Shown here: positions 12,136-21,792 of the stretch, in pieces
Position numbering within the stretch: the first letter of the stretch is position 1
Layout of the letters: each line of letters opens with the position of its first letter
Assembly (NCBI GenBank): GCA_949318235.1
Contig: OX439135.1
Location: 28,032,587-28,096,586, forward strand
Source of the DNA: Ecdyonurus torrentis
Taxonomy: Eukaryota; Arthropoda; Insecta; Ephemeroptera; Heptageniidae
Length of the DNA: 64,000 bases
Direction of reading: 5' to 3'
Notes under the pieces: model-generated
The model's database searches: none
Told to the model about the DNA's origin: nothing
What the model saw: the letters and a program-made list of their open reading frames with translations, nothing else
Program-made: the position numbers and the translations under genes

Positions 12136-13827
12136 CATCACTTTATTTCAAAACCGCAACTTTCCATCTCAATTAGAACTCGATTACCAACTTTTTTTTT
12201 CTTCATATCAGCTACAATGCTATAGACTTCGGTAAGAAAACACTAAAATTTTCAAAAACTAAGAAAGTTTTGTTTTTTGCGACTAAAGTGTAATAAACTT
12301 TTCATCAAAAATTTCAAAGTGATAAATTTCAGTTCAAACCGCAAGTCTGTAGCATTATTAGTTTCTGAGATATCATCAAAAATCGTTTTCAGAATCTGAA
12401 AAACACAATTTTTTCTTGAAAAATTATTTTTCTCAATTTTGTTTCTAGAGGTGAATTTAGTACTATAGAGCGTTTTGCATTACTTTATTTCAAAACCGCA
12501 ACTTTTCATCTCTATTAGATCTCGAGTTACAAACTTTTTTCTTCTTCATATGGGCTACAATACTATAGACTTCGGTAAGAAAATACGAAAATCCTCAAAA
12601 ACTGAGAAAGTTTTATTTTTTTCGACTAAAGTGTAATAAACTTTTTAAAAGACATTTCAAAATAAAACATTTTAGTTCAAACCGCAAGTCTGTAGCAATA
12701 TTAGTTTCTGAGATATTATCAAAAATCGTTTTCAGAATCTGAAAGACAATTTTTTTTGAAAAATTAATTTTCTCAATTTTGTGTCTAGAGGTGAATTTAG
12801 TACTATAGAGCAACTTTCCATCTCAATTAGAACTCGAGTAACAATTTTTATTTCTTCATGTGGGCTACAATGCTCAAGACATCGGTAAGAAAACACTAAA
12901 ATTTTCAAAAACTGAGAAAGTTTTATTTTTTGCGACTAGAGTGTAATAAACTTTTCATAAGAAATTTCAAAGTGATAAATTTTAATTCAAACCGCAAGTC
13001 TGTAGCATTATTAGTTTCTGAGATATCATCAAAAATCGTTTTCAGAAGTTGAAAAACACAATTTTTTTCGAAAAATTTTTTTCTCAATTTTGTTTTTAGA
13101 GGTTAATTTAGTACTATAGAGCGTTTTGCATCACTTTATTTCAAAACCGCATTTTTCCATCTCAGTTAGAACTCGAGTTACAAACTTTTTTTTTTCTTCA
13201 TATGGGCTACAATGCTATAGACTTCGGTAAGAAAATACTAAAATTCTCAAAAACTGAGAAAGTTTTTTTTTTGCGACTAAAGTGTAATAAATTTTTCATA
13301 AGACATTTCAAAGTGATACATTTCAGTTCAAACCGTAAGTCTGTAGCATTATTAGTTTCTGAGATATCATCAAAAATTGTTTTCAGTATTTGAAAAACAC
13401 AATTTTTTTTGAAAAATTATTTTTCTCAATTTTGTTTCTAGAGATGAATTTAGTACTATAGATCGTTTTGCATCACTTTATTTCAAAACCGCATTTTTCC
13501 ATCTCAATTAGAACTCGAGCTACAAACTTTTTTTTTTCTTCATATAGGCTACAATGCTATAGACTTCGGTAAGAAAATACAAAAATTCTCAAAAACTGAG
13601 AAAGTTTTTTTTTTGCGACTAAAGTGTAATAAACTTTTCATAAGACATTTTAAAGTGATACATTTCAGTACAAACCGTAAGTCTGTAGCATAATTAGTTT
13701 CTGAGATATCATCAAAAAACGTTTTCAGAATCTGAAAAGCACAATTTTTTTGGAAAAATTATTTTTCTCAATTTGGTTTCTAGAGGTGAATTTAGTACTA
13801 TAGAGCGTTTTGCATTACTTTATTTCA
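12136..13827 (-). repeat. SatA array, inverted
   Basis: About five SatA units in reverse orientation, recognised by CTTCATATGGGCTACAATGC, TTTCAAAACCGCA and GAGATATCATCAAAAATCG. The C-to-A border reads CCAACTTGATT then CATCACTTTATTTC. The same border is found at 42504 and 62787. The short open frames at 12613-12813 and 13202-13393 are repeat by-products. Confidence 0.93.
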
Positions 13828-13918
13828 ACAAAAAGGTGTAATAACCTTTTCTTTCAAGTCTGTTAGTACTATATAATGTAGGACTAACAGACTTGCAAAG
13901 AAAAGGTTATTACACCTT
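13828..13918. repeat. SatB foldback at the A/B border
   Basis: A SatB fragment in reverse orientation (AAGGTGTAATAACC, TTTTCTTTCAAGTCTG, TTAGTAC) is followed after the spacer TATATAAT by the complementary plus-strand SatB start (GTAGGACTAACAG, ACTTGCAAAGAAAAGG, TTATTACACCTT). The arms are close to 40 bases with few mismatches and could form a hairpin. The structure is repeated at 43203-43293. Confidence 0.85.
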
Positions 13919-15634
13919 AATCGCTCCAATGCAAACTTTCGCGGTTATAGAGAATCTCAGTGCTTTCTCATAGCACTTTTCAGACTGTGAATACGATTTT
14001 TAATGATATCTCAGAAACTAATAAAGCTACAGGCTTGCGGTTTGAACTAAAATGTAGGACTAACAGCCTTGCAAAGAAAAGGTTATAACACCTTAATCAC
14101 TCGAATGCATACTTTCGCAGTAATAGAGAATCTCATTGCTTTCTCATCGCACTTTTCAGACTATGAATACGATTTTTAATGATATCTCAGAAACTAATAA
14201 AGCTACAGGCTTGCGGTTTGAACTAAAATGTAGGACTAACAGCCTTGCAAAGAAATGGTTATAACACCTTAATCGCTACAATGCAAACTTTCGCAGTTAT
14301 ATAGAATCTCAATGCTTTCTCATAGTACTTTTTTGACTGCGAATAAGATTTTTGATGATATCTCCGAAACTAATAAAGCTACAGGCTTGCGGTTTGAACT
14401 GAAATGTAGGATTAACAGACTTGCAAAGAAATGGTTATAACACCTTAATCGCTACAATGCAAACTTTTGCAGTTATAGAGAATCTCAGTGCTTTCTCATA
14501 GTACTTTTTTGACTGCGAATAAGATTTTTGATGATATCTCCGAAACTAATAAAGCTACAGGCTTGCGATTTGAACTAAAATGTAGTACTAACAGACTTGC
14601 AAAGTAAAGGTTAATACACCTTAATCGCTCCAATGCATACTTTCGCAGTTATAGAGAATCTCAGTGCTTTCTCATCGTACTTTTCAGACCGTGAATATGA
14701 TTGTTGATGATATCTCCGAAACTAATAAAGCTACAGGCTTGCGGTTTAAACTAAAATGTAGGATAAAAAGACTTGCAAAGAAAAAGGTTATTACATCTTA
14801 ATCGCTGCAATGCAAACTTTCGCAGTTATAGAAAATCTCAGTGCATTCTGATCGTACTTATTAGACTGTGGATACGAATTTTGATGATATCTCTAAAAAT
14901 AATAAAGCTACAGGCTTGCGGTTTGAACTAAAATGTAGGACTAACAGATGTGCAAAGAAAAGGTTTATACACCTTAATCGCTCCAATGCAAACTTTCGCA
15001 GTTATAGAAAATCTCAGTGCTTTCTGATCGTACTTTTCAGACTGTAGATACGAATTTTGATGATATCTCCGAAACTAATAAAGCTAATGCTTGTGGTTTT
15101 AACTATAATGTAGGACTAACAGACTTGCAAAGAAAAGGTTATTACACCTTAATCGCTCCAATGCAAACTTTCGCGGTTATAGAGAATCTCAGTGCTTTCT
15201 CATCGCACTTTTTAGACTGTGAATACGATTTTTAATGATATCTCAGACACTAATAAAGCTACAGGCTTGCGGTTTGAACTAACATGTAGGACTAACAGCC
15301 TTACAAAGAAAAGGTTATTACACCTTAATCACTCGAATGCAAACTTTCGCAGTAATAGAGAATCTCAGTGCTTTCTCATCGCACTTTTCAGACTGTGAAT
15401 ACGATTTTTAATAATATCTCAGAAACTAATAAAGCTACAGGCTTGCGGTTTGAACTATAATGTAGGACTAACAGCCTTGCAAAGAAAAGGTTATTACAAC
15501 TAAATCACTCGAATGCAAACTTTCGCAGTAAGAGAGAATCTCAGTGCTTTCTCATCGTTCTTTTTTGACTGTAAATACGATTTTTGATGATATCTCCGAA
15601 ACTAATAAAGCTACAAGCTTGCGGTTTGAACTAC
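13875..15634 (+). repeat. SatB array 1 (176-bp satellite)
   Basis: Ten units of 176 bp; AATGTAGGAC at 13875 and 14051, with the next unit start at 14227, sets the period. The unit contains GACTTGCAAAGAAAAGG, TTATTACACCTTAATCGCT, GCAAACTTTCGCAGTTATAG, AGAATCTCAGTGCTTTCTCA, CTTTTCAGACTGTGAATACG, GATTTTTGATGATATCTC and GCTACAGGCTTGCGGTTTGA. The last parts are shared with SatA. Confidence 0.95.
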
Positions 15635-15670
15635 ATTTTAGTTAAACCGCAAGCCTGTAGCTTTATTAGT
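15601..15670. repeat. Head-to-head SatB inversion point
   Basis: The plus array ends GCTTGCGGTTTGAACTA, and after CATTTTAGTT the reverse array begins AAACCGCAAGCCTGTAGC, a near-perfect palindrome centred near 15636. The arms extend through whole SatB arrays on either side (about 1.8 kb each). The same point recurs near 46593. Confidence 0.9.
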
Positions 15671-17618
15671 TTCGGAGATATCATCAAAAATCTTATTCGC
15701 AGTCTAAAAAGTACTATGAGAAAGCACTGAGATTCTCTATAACTGCAAAAGTTTGCATTGTAGCGATTAAGGTGTTATAACCATTTCTTTGCAAGTCTGT
15801 TAGTCCTACATTTCAGTTCAAACCGCAAGCCTGTAGCTTTATTAGTTTCGGAGATATCATCAAAAATCTTATTCGCAGTCAAAAAAGTACTATGAGAAAG
15901 CACTGAGATTCTCTATAACTGCGAAAGTTTGCATTGTAGCGATTAAGGTGTTATAACCATTTCTTTGCAAGTCTGTAAGTCCTACATTTCAGTTCAAACC
16001 GCAAGTCTGTAGCTTTATTAGTTTCGGAGATATCATCAAAATTCGTATCCACAGTCTGAAAAGTACGATCAGTAAGCAGTGAGATTCTCTATAACTGCGA
16101 AAGTATGCATTGAAGCGATTAAGGTGTAATAACTTTTTCTTTCAAGTCTATAAGTACTACATTTTAGTTCAAACCGCAAGCCCGTAGCTTTATTATTTTG
16201 GAGATATCATCAAAAATCGTATTTACAGTCAAAAAAGAACAATGAGAAAGCACTGAGATTCTCTATTACTGCGAAAGTTTGCATTCGAGTGATTAAGGTG
16301 TAATAACCTTTTCTTTGCAAGGCTGTTAGTCCTACATTTTAGTTCAAACCGCAAGCCTGTAGCTTTACTAGTTTCGGAGATATCATCAAAAATCGTATTC
16401 ACAGTCTGAAAAGTACGACGAGAAAGCACTGAGATTCTCTATTACTGCGAAAGTTTCCATTCGAGCGATTGAGGTGTAATAACCTTTTCTTTGCAAGTCT
16501 AGTAGTCCTACATTTTAGTTCAAACTGCAAGCCTGTAGCTTTATTAGTTTCTGAGATATCATTAAAAATCGTATTCACAGTCTGAAAAGTGCGATGAGAA
16601 AGCACTGAGATTCTCTATAACCGCGAAAGTTTGCATTGGAGCGATTAAGGTGTAATAACCTTTTCTTTGCAAGTCTGTTAGTCCTACATTATAGTTAAAA
16701 CCACAAGCCTGTAGCTTTATTAGTTTCGGAGATATCATCAAAATTCGTATCTACAGTCTGAAAAGTACGATCAGAAAGCACTGAGATTTTCTATAGCTGC
16801 GAAAGTTTGCATTGGAGCGATTAAGGTGTAATAACCTTTTCTTTGCAAATCTGTTCATCCTACATTTTAGTTCAAACCGCAAGCCTGTAGCTTTATTAGT
16901 TTCGGAGATATCATCAACAATCATATTCACGGTCTGAAAAGTACGATGAGAAAGCACTGAGATTCTCTATAACTGCGAAAGTATGCATTGGAGCGATTAA
17001 GGTGTATTAACCTTTACTTTGCAAGTCTGTTAGTACTACATTTTAGTTCAAACCGCAAGCCTGTAGCTTTATTAGTTTCGGAGATATCATCAAAAATCTT
17101 ATTCGCAGTCAAAAAAGTACTATGAGAAAGCACTAAGATTCTCTATAACTGCGAAAGTTTGCATTGTAGCGATTAAGGTGTTATAACCATTTCTTTGCAA
17201 GTCTGTTAGTCCTACATTTCAGTTCATACCGCAAGCCTGTAGCTTTATTAGTTTCGGAGATATCATCAAAAATCTTATTCGCAGTCAAAAAAGTACTATG
17301 AGAAAGCACTGAGATTCTCTATAACTGCGAAAGTTTGCATTGTAGCGATTAAGGTGTTATAACCATTTCTTTGCAAGTCTGTTAGTCCTACATTTCAGTT
17401 CATACCGCAAGCCTGTAGCTTTATTAGTTTCGGAGATATCATCAAAAATCTTATTCGCAGTCAAAAAAGTACTATGAGAAAGCACTGAGATTCTCTATAA
17501 CTGCGAAAGTTTGCATTGTAGCGATTAAGGTGTTATAACCATTTCTTTGCAAGTCTTTGCAAGCCTGTTGCTTTATTAGTTTCGGAGATATCATCAAAAT
17601 TCGTATCCACAGTCTGAA
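15635..17618 (-). repeat. SatB array, inverted
   Basis: About eleven SatB units in reverse orientation, directly following the plus-strand array. Several successive units (17040-17560) share the variant CTTATTCGCAGTCAAAAAAG and ATAACCATTTC, showing very recent local amplification. The array ends at CCACAGTCTGAA, where SatC in reverse orientation starts. Confidence 0.94.
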
Positions 17619-18762
17619 CTTAAGTCAAGTTGATAATCAGTTATGACGTCACTATGACGTCAATTATCTACTTCATACACTACTAAATTCATGTAAATAG
17701 TCAGTGATGACGTCACATATCTACTACGTAAACAACTAAAGTCAAGTTGATAGTCAGTGATGACGTCACTTATTTACTTCATCAATACTAAAATCAAGAT
17801 GGAAGTAGTGATGGCGTCACTTATCTACTTCATACATAACTATAGTTAAGTTGAAAAACAATTATGACGTAACTTATCGACTTCATTAAATACTAAAGTC
17901 AAGTTGATAGTCAGTGATGACGTCACATATATGCTTCATACACTACTAAAGACAAGTTAATAGTCAGTGATCACGTCACTTATCTACTCCATAAACTACT
18001 AAAGTCAAGTTGATAGAAATGACGTCACATATCTACTTCATACACTACTAAAGTCAAGATGATAGTCAGTCATGACGTCACATATTTACTTCATACACTA
18101 CTAAAGACAAGTTGATAGTCATTGATGACGTCACTTATCTACTTCATGCAGACCTAAACTTAAATTGATAGGCAGTGATGACGTCACTTTTCAACTTCAT
18201 ACACTACTAAAGTCAAGTTGATAGTCAGTGATTGCGCTACTTCATATACCACTAAAGTCAAGTTGATCGTCAGTGATGACTTTACTTATCTTTACCATAC
18301 ACTTCTAAAATCAAGTTGTTAGTCAGTGATGGCGTAACTTATCTCCTTCATAAACTATTAAAGTCAAGATGATAGTCAGTGATGACGTCACATATCTGCT
18401 TCATACGCTACTAAATACTAGTAGATAGTTAGTGATAACGTCACATATCTACTTTATACATAACTAAAGTCAAGATGATAGTTAGTAATGACGTCACATA
18501 TCTACTTCATACACAACTATAGTCAAGTTAATAGTCAGTGATGACGTCACTTATCTACTTCATACAATACTAAAGTCAAATTGATAGTCAGTGATGACGT
18601 CACATATCTACTTCATACACAACTAAAGTCAAGTTGATAGTCAGTGATGACGTCACTTATCTACTTCATACAACACTAAAATCAAGTTGGTAGTCAGTAA
18701 TGTCGTCACTTATCTACTTCATAAACTACTAAAATCAAAATAATAGTCAGTGATGGCGTCAC
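17619..18762 (-). repeat. SatC array, inverted
   Basis: About 21 units of the 53-bp satellite in reverse orientation (TAGTCAGTGATGACGTCAC, TATCTACTTCATACAC, ACTAAAGTCAAGTTGA). It is the only clearly reverse-oriented SatC block in the window. The left end carries a doubled motif, TTATGACGTCACTATGACGT, whose complement occurs in plus orientation near 41880-41910. The right end is the complement of the recurrent A/C junction. Confidence 0.95.
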
Positions 18763-19589
18763 GATTTTTGATGATATCTCAGAAACTAATAATGCTACAG
18801 ACTTTGCAGTTTGAACTGAAATGTATCACTTTGAATTGTCTTATGAACAGTTTATTACACTTTAGTTGTCAAAAATTGAACTTTTTCAGTTTTTGAGAAT
18901 TTTAGTGTTTTCTTACCGAAGTCAATAGCATTGTAGCCCATATAAAGAAAAAAAAAGTTTGTTACTCGAGTTCTAATTGAGATGGAAAGTTGCAGTTTTG
19001 AAATAAAGTGATGCAAAACGCACTATAGTACTAAATTCACCTCTAGAAACAAAATTGAGAAAAATAATTTTTCAAAAAAAATTGTGTTTTTCAGATTTTG
19101 AAAACGATTTTTGATGATATCTCAGAAACTAATAATGCTACAGACTTGCGGTTTGAACTGAAATTTATCACTTTGAAATTTCTGATGAAAAGTTAATTAC
19201 ACTTTAGTCGCAAAAAATAAAACTTTCTTAATTTTTGAAAATTTTAGTGTTTTCTTACCGAAGTCTATAGCATTGTAGCCCATATGAAGAAAAAAAAAGT
19301 TTGTTACTCGAGTTCTAATTGAGATGGAAAGTTGCAGTTTTAAAATAAAGTGATGCAAAACGCTCTATAGTACTAAATTTACCTCTAGAAACAAAATTGA
19401 GAAAAATAATTTTTCAAAAAAATTTTTTTTCAGATTCTGAAAACGATTTTTGATGAAATCTCAGAAACTAATAATGCTACAGACGTGTGGTTTGAACTGA
19501 ACTTTATCACTTTAAAATTTCTGATGAAAAGTTTATTACACTTTAGTCGCAAAAAATAAAACTTTTTAAGTTTTTGAAAATTTTAGTGA
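18763..19589 (+). repeat. SatA array, truncated at the gene remnant
   Basis: About 2.4 SatA units with variants typical of the SatC-adjacent type (TTGTTACTCGAG, AAAGTTGCAGTTTTGAAAT). The last unit stops inside AAATTTTAGTG, where a normal unit would continue with TTTTCTTACCG. Non-satellite sequence starts at 19590. Confidence 0.92.
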
Positions 19590-19794
19590 GCTAAATACGG
19601 CGCCAGCACACAATGACTACTCAATGAGGTATGAAAATCTTGCTCCTAAAATATTTTTTTTTTTATAATATTTTCACTAATTAAGTAACTTTATTTTCCA
19701 GAACCCTCATTTCCCGCCACATCGGAGTATGATTTCTTGTTACGATACCAAGATCTGTCAGCCCAGCAAAGTATTACATGGTAAGTGTGTGAGC

Positions 19795-19842
19795 AAAAAA
19801 AAAAAAAAAAAAAAAAAACAATAAATCCTTTTTTTTTTTTTT
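19795..19842. repeat. Poly(A) and poly(T) simple tracts
   Basis: A run of 24 A (19795-19818) is followed ten bases later by a run of 14 T (19829-19842). Both lie inside the putative 122-bp intron of the gene remnant. Confidence 0.9.
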
Positions 19843-20036
19843 AATTCAGAAATAAAAGTGAACAATTATATCCAAAAAAAATATATTTTGTGTTTCACAT
19901 AGGACTTCTGCGATGTGTTGGGGCTTTGGTACGACTTGTACGTTGTCCTGGACCAAAATTAGCACGAATTTCTTATATTATAGGTAAGCCTTATTTTTAT
20001 TTTATTTTAGCTCTTATTTAAATTTTTGTGTTTGTA

Positions 20037-20301
20037 CAGTCGAAGACAATTAAAAGGTTACAATTTAAACGTGATCTTTATTTGCGCGCTTCAAAACTTT
20101 ATGTGAAAACGAGATTCTCGTGCCACTAGAGGCCACCACAATCGGTTACGTTTAGAGTTCTCTTTCAGGTGAGCTTCTTGGTTGCTTGGCTGGCAAAAGC
20201 TAGACAATCCTCGTGTTGCACGCTTACGCACTTTACTTTCCTAACCTCCACATCATGCTCTCTCTCTCTCTCTCTCTGCCGTTGTGACAGCAGACAATAT
20301 T
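20037..20301 (+). repeat. Left terminal inverted repeat of the MITE
   Basis: Matches the complement of 20829-21084 from the outer CAGTCGAAGAC to the inner GACAGCAGACAATATT. Small insertions occur near the CT run (20258-20277) and around 20205. Confidence 0.9.
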
Positions 20302-20828
20302 AAATATATCTTCTTCTCAATCAAATGCATAGAATAAAAAAATATATTGAACAAAAAAAAAATAGAAAAAAGTCATTTCAATGAATATTTAAAATGATGA
20401 TGAAATAAATTTCTAATATATGATTTATTTATTTATTAAATTTAATTTTTTGTTTGTATGTTGTTTTATTTATATATTTGCTTGAAAATTAAAATATCAA
20501 GTTGATATTTAAGGTAAAGGCTACCTATCAAGACTTTTGGTCCAAACATGTTCGTTATGAAGTATGTAACTTGCTTGGCAGTGAGTTTGAGTCATAGAGT
20601 TATTATAGTATATAATCTCTTTGGTTTGAGTTGGGAATGTTTTATCTTTTTTTTTTCGAATAGTAAAATTACAAATATATATATTAACGAATGTAACGTA
20701 TAAATGAGTCATATATTTCATGATTTCTTAGAAATGTTCAATTAAATAAAAGAACAAATCTAGGAGATTTATTTCTTTACTTTTTTTAAAAACTGATATT
20801 GCGCATTTGCTTGAGAAGAAACATGTTC

Positions 20829-21084
20829 AATATTGTCTGCTGTCACAACGGCAGAGAGAGAGAGAGACAGAATGATGTGGAGGTGCGGAGGAGCGACGTG
20901 CGTATACGCGTGCAACACGAGGATTGTTTGGTTTGACAGCCAAGCAGCTCACCTGAAAGAGAACTCTAAACGTAACCGATTGTGGTGGCCTCTAGTGGCA
21001 CGAGAATCTCGTTTTCACATAAAGTTTTGAAGCGCGCAAATAAAGATCACGTTTAAATTGTAACCTTTTAATTGTCTTCGACTG
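20829..21084 (-). repeat. Right terminal inverted repeat of the MITE
   Basis: Complement of the left arm, with AATATTGTCTGCTGTCAC at the inner end, a GA run at 20853-20867, and GTCTTCGACTG at the outer end before the TA duplication. Confidence 0.9.
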
Positions 21085-21311
21085 TACACTTGGCATGATG
21101 ACATGAATTATGTTTTAACTTTTTTCATTGTTTGTTTCAGATTATTCAAGAATTATCTTCTTCTGACCTTCAACCCCCCCCCTCCCCATTACCCTTTTGT
21201 TATCTCTAAAAAGTGAATTTAGGATTTTCCAATGCTTTAACTTTCATAGATATTTAACTTTTTTCTATACGAGATATATATTTTTTAAATAATTGTAAAA
21301 AAATTAATAAA

Positions 21312-21792
21312 AAAGTGCAGAATAAAAATTATTTATGAATTTTAAGTTAAAATCTTCCTTTTTGTAGTTGAAATACATAATATCATTGTAAAAATAATAT
21401 ATTTCATATAAAGTGTTTTAGATTTAGAATGTGTTTATTAGTAAGTCAGTATTTTTAACATGCCATGTAAGTAAATAGAAACTAGAAGTTTGATTTTTAA
21501 ATTGATTAAAAAATTAGGTAGACAAAAATATGTAAGGTCGGCCAGGGAATGAGAATCTAAACAGCCATAGAATTATTCGGACAGTATAGTTTTATATAGC
21601 TGACCACGGTTTTCAAAAATCAGGTCGACCGGTGCATCCACAGTAAACCGAACTTTTGTCTGTTGGTAAGAGATTTGAAAACTTTCGTCGGCAACGGATT
21701 TCAAATTTCTGGGCGCCATAAAAAAGTTATCCGCCCAGGCAACTGAGTTACCTGGCCTCCAGAGATTTTAGGGTCGATTATTTTTTACAGTG
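21312..21792. other. Non-satellite sequence of unknown origin
   Basis: Very AT-rich to about 21530, then about 260 bp of clearly higher GC content beginning near GTAAGGTCGGCCAGGG. The latter contains an interrupted palindrome at about 21736-21756 (CCAGGCAACTGAGTTACCTGG) and GGTCGACCGG. No reading frame, splice site or RNA gene is convincing. It could be a fragment of another transposable element. It ends at TTTTTTACAGTG, where reverse SatB starts. Confidence 0.6.

Larger units (their letters stand above)
20037..21084. mobile_element. MITE with long terminal inverted repeats, TA target duplication
   Basis: A 1048-bp non-autonomous element with both ends intact. It begins CAGTCGAAGACAATTAAAAG and ends with the complement (TTGTCTTCGACTG). 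It is flanked by TA at 20035-20036 and 21085-21086, the target duplication typical of the Tc1/mariner superfamily. Terminal inverted repeats span about 20037-20301 and 20829-21084, unusually long at roughly 260 bp, and each contains a CT/GA dinucleotide run. The core (about 20302-20828) is AT-rich and has no transposase. The short open frames at 20521-20721 and 20833-21030 have no recognisable domain and the latter lies mostly in the inverted repeat. It sits in the last intron of the gene remnant. Mobilisation would need a transposase from elsewhere. Confidence 0.9.
19590..21311 (+). pseudogene. 3' part of a spliced gene, truncated by satellite
   Basis: The product is not recognised. Three short segments have strong splice signals: 19702-19780 (preceded by a CTAAT branch-like site and TTATTTTCCAG, followed by GTAAGT), 19903-19983 (TTTCACATAG before, GTAAGC after) and a segment from 21141 (TTTGTTTCAG before). 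A fourth may end at 19628 (GTATGA donor). The introns would be 73, 122 and 1157 bp; without the MITE and its TA duplication the last is about 107 bp, so all are insect-sized. Reading frames are ambiguous. Joining 19590-19628 to 19702 gives a tail ending DYSMRTLISRHIGV with a stop at 19730-19732, which makes the other introns untranslated. Ignoring the first segment, the next three stay open in two frames, one ending with a stop at 21164-21166. AATAAA signals lie at 21306 and 21321. The 5' part is missing because satellite abuts at 19589. It is a remnant or the end of a gene that is otherwise elsewhere; it is unlikely to be functional here. Confidence 0.5.

Noticed and set aside
18163..18173. 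tRNA, rRNA or other structural RNA genes anywhere in the window
   Set aside because: No cloverleaf with A and B boxes and no rRNA-like stretch was found on either strand. GC-rich patches were checked by eye only.
20521..21030. Transposase gene inside the MITE
   Set aside because: The two small open frames have no DDE or DNA-binding motifs, and one lies mostly in the inverted repeat.
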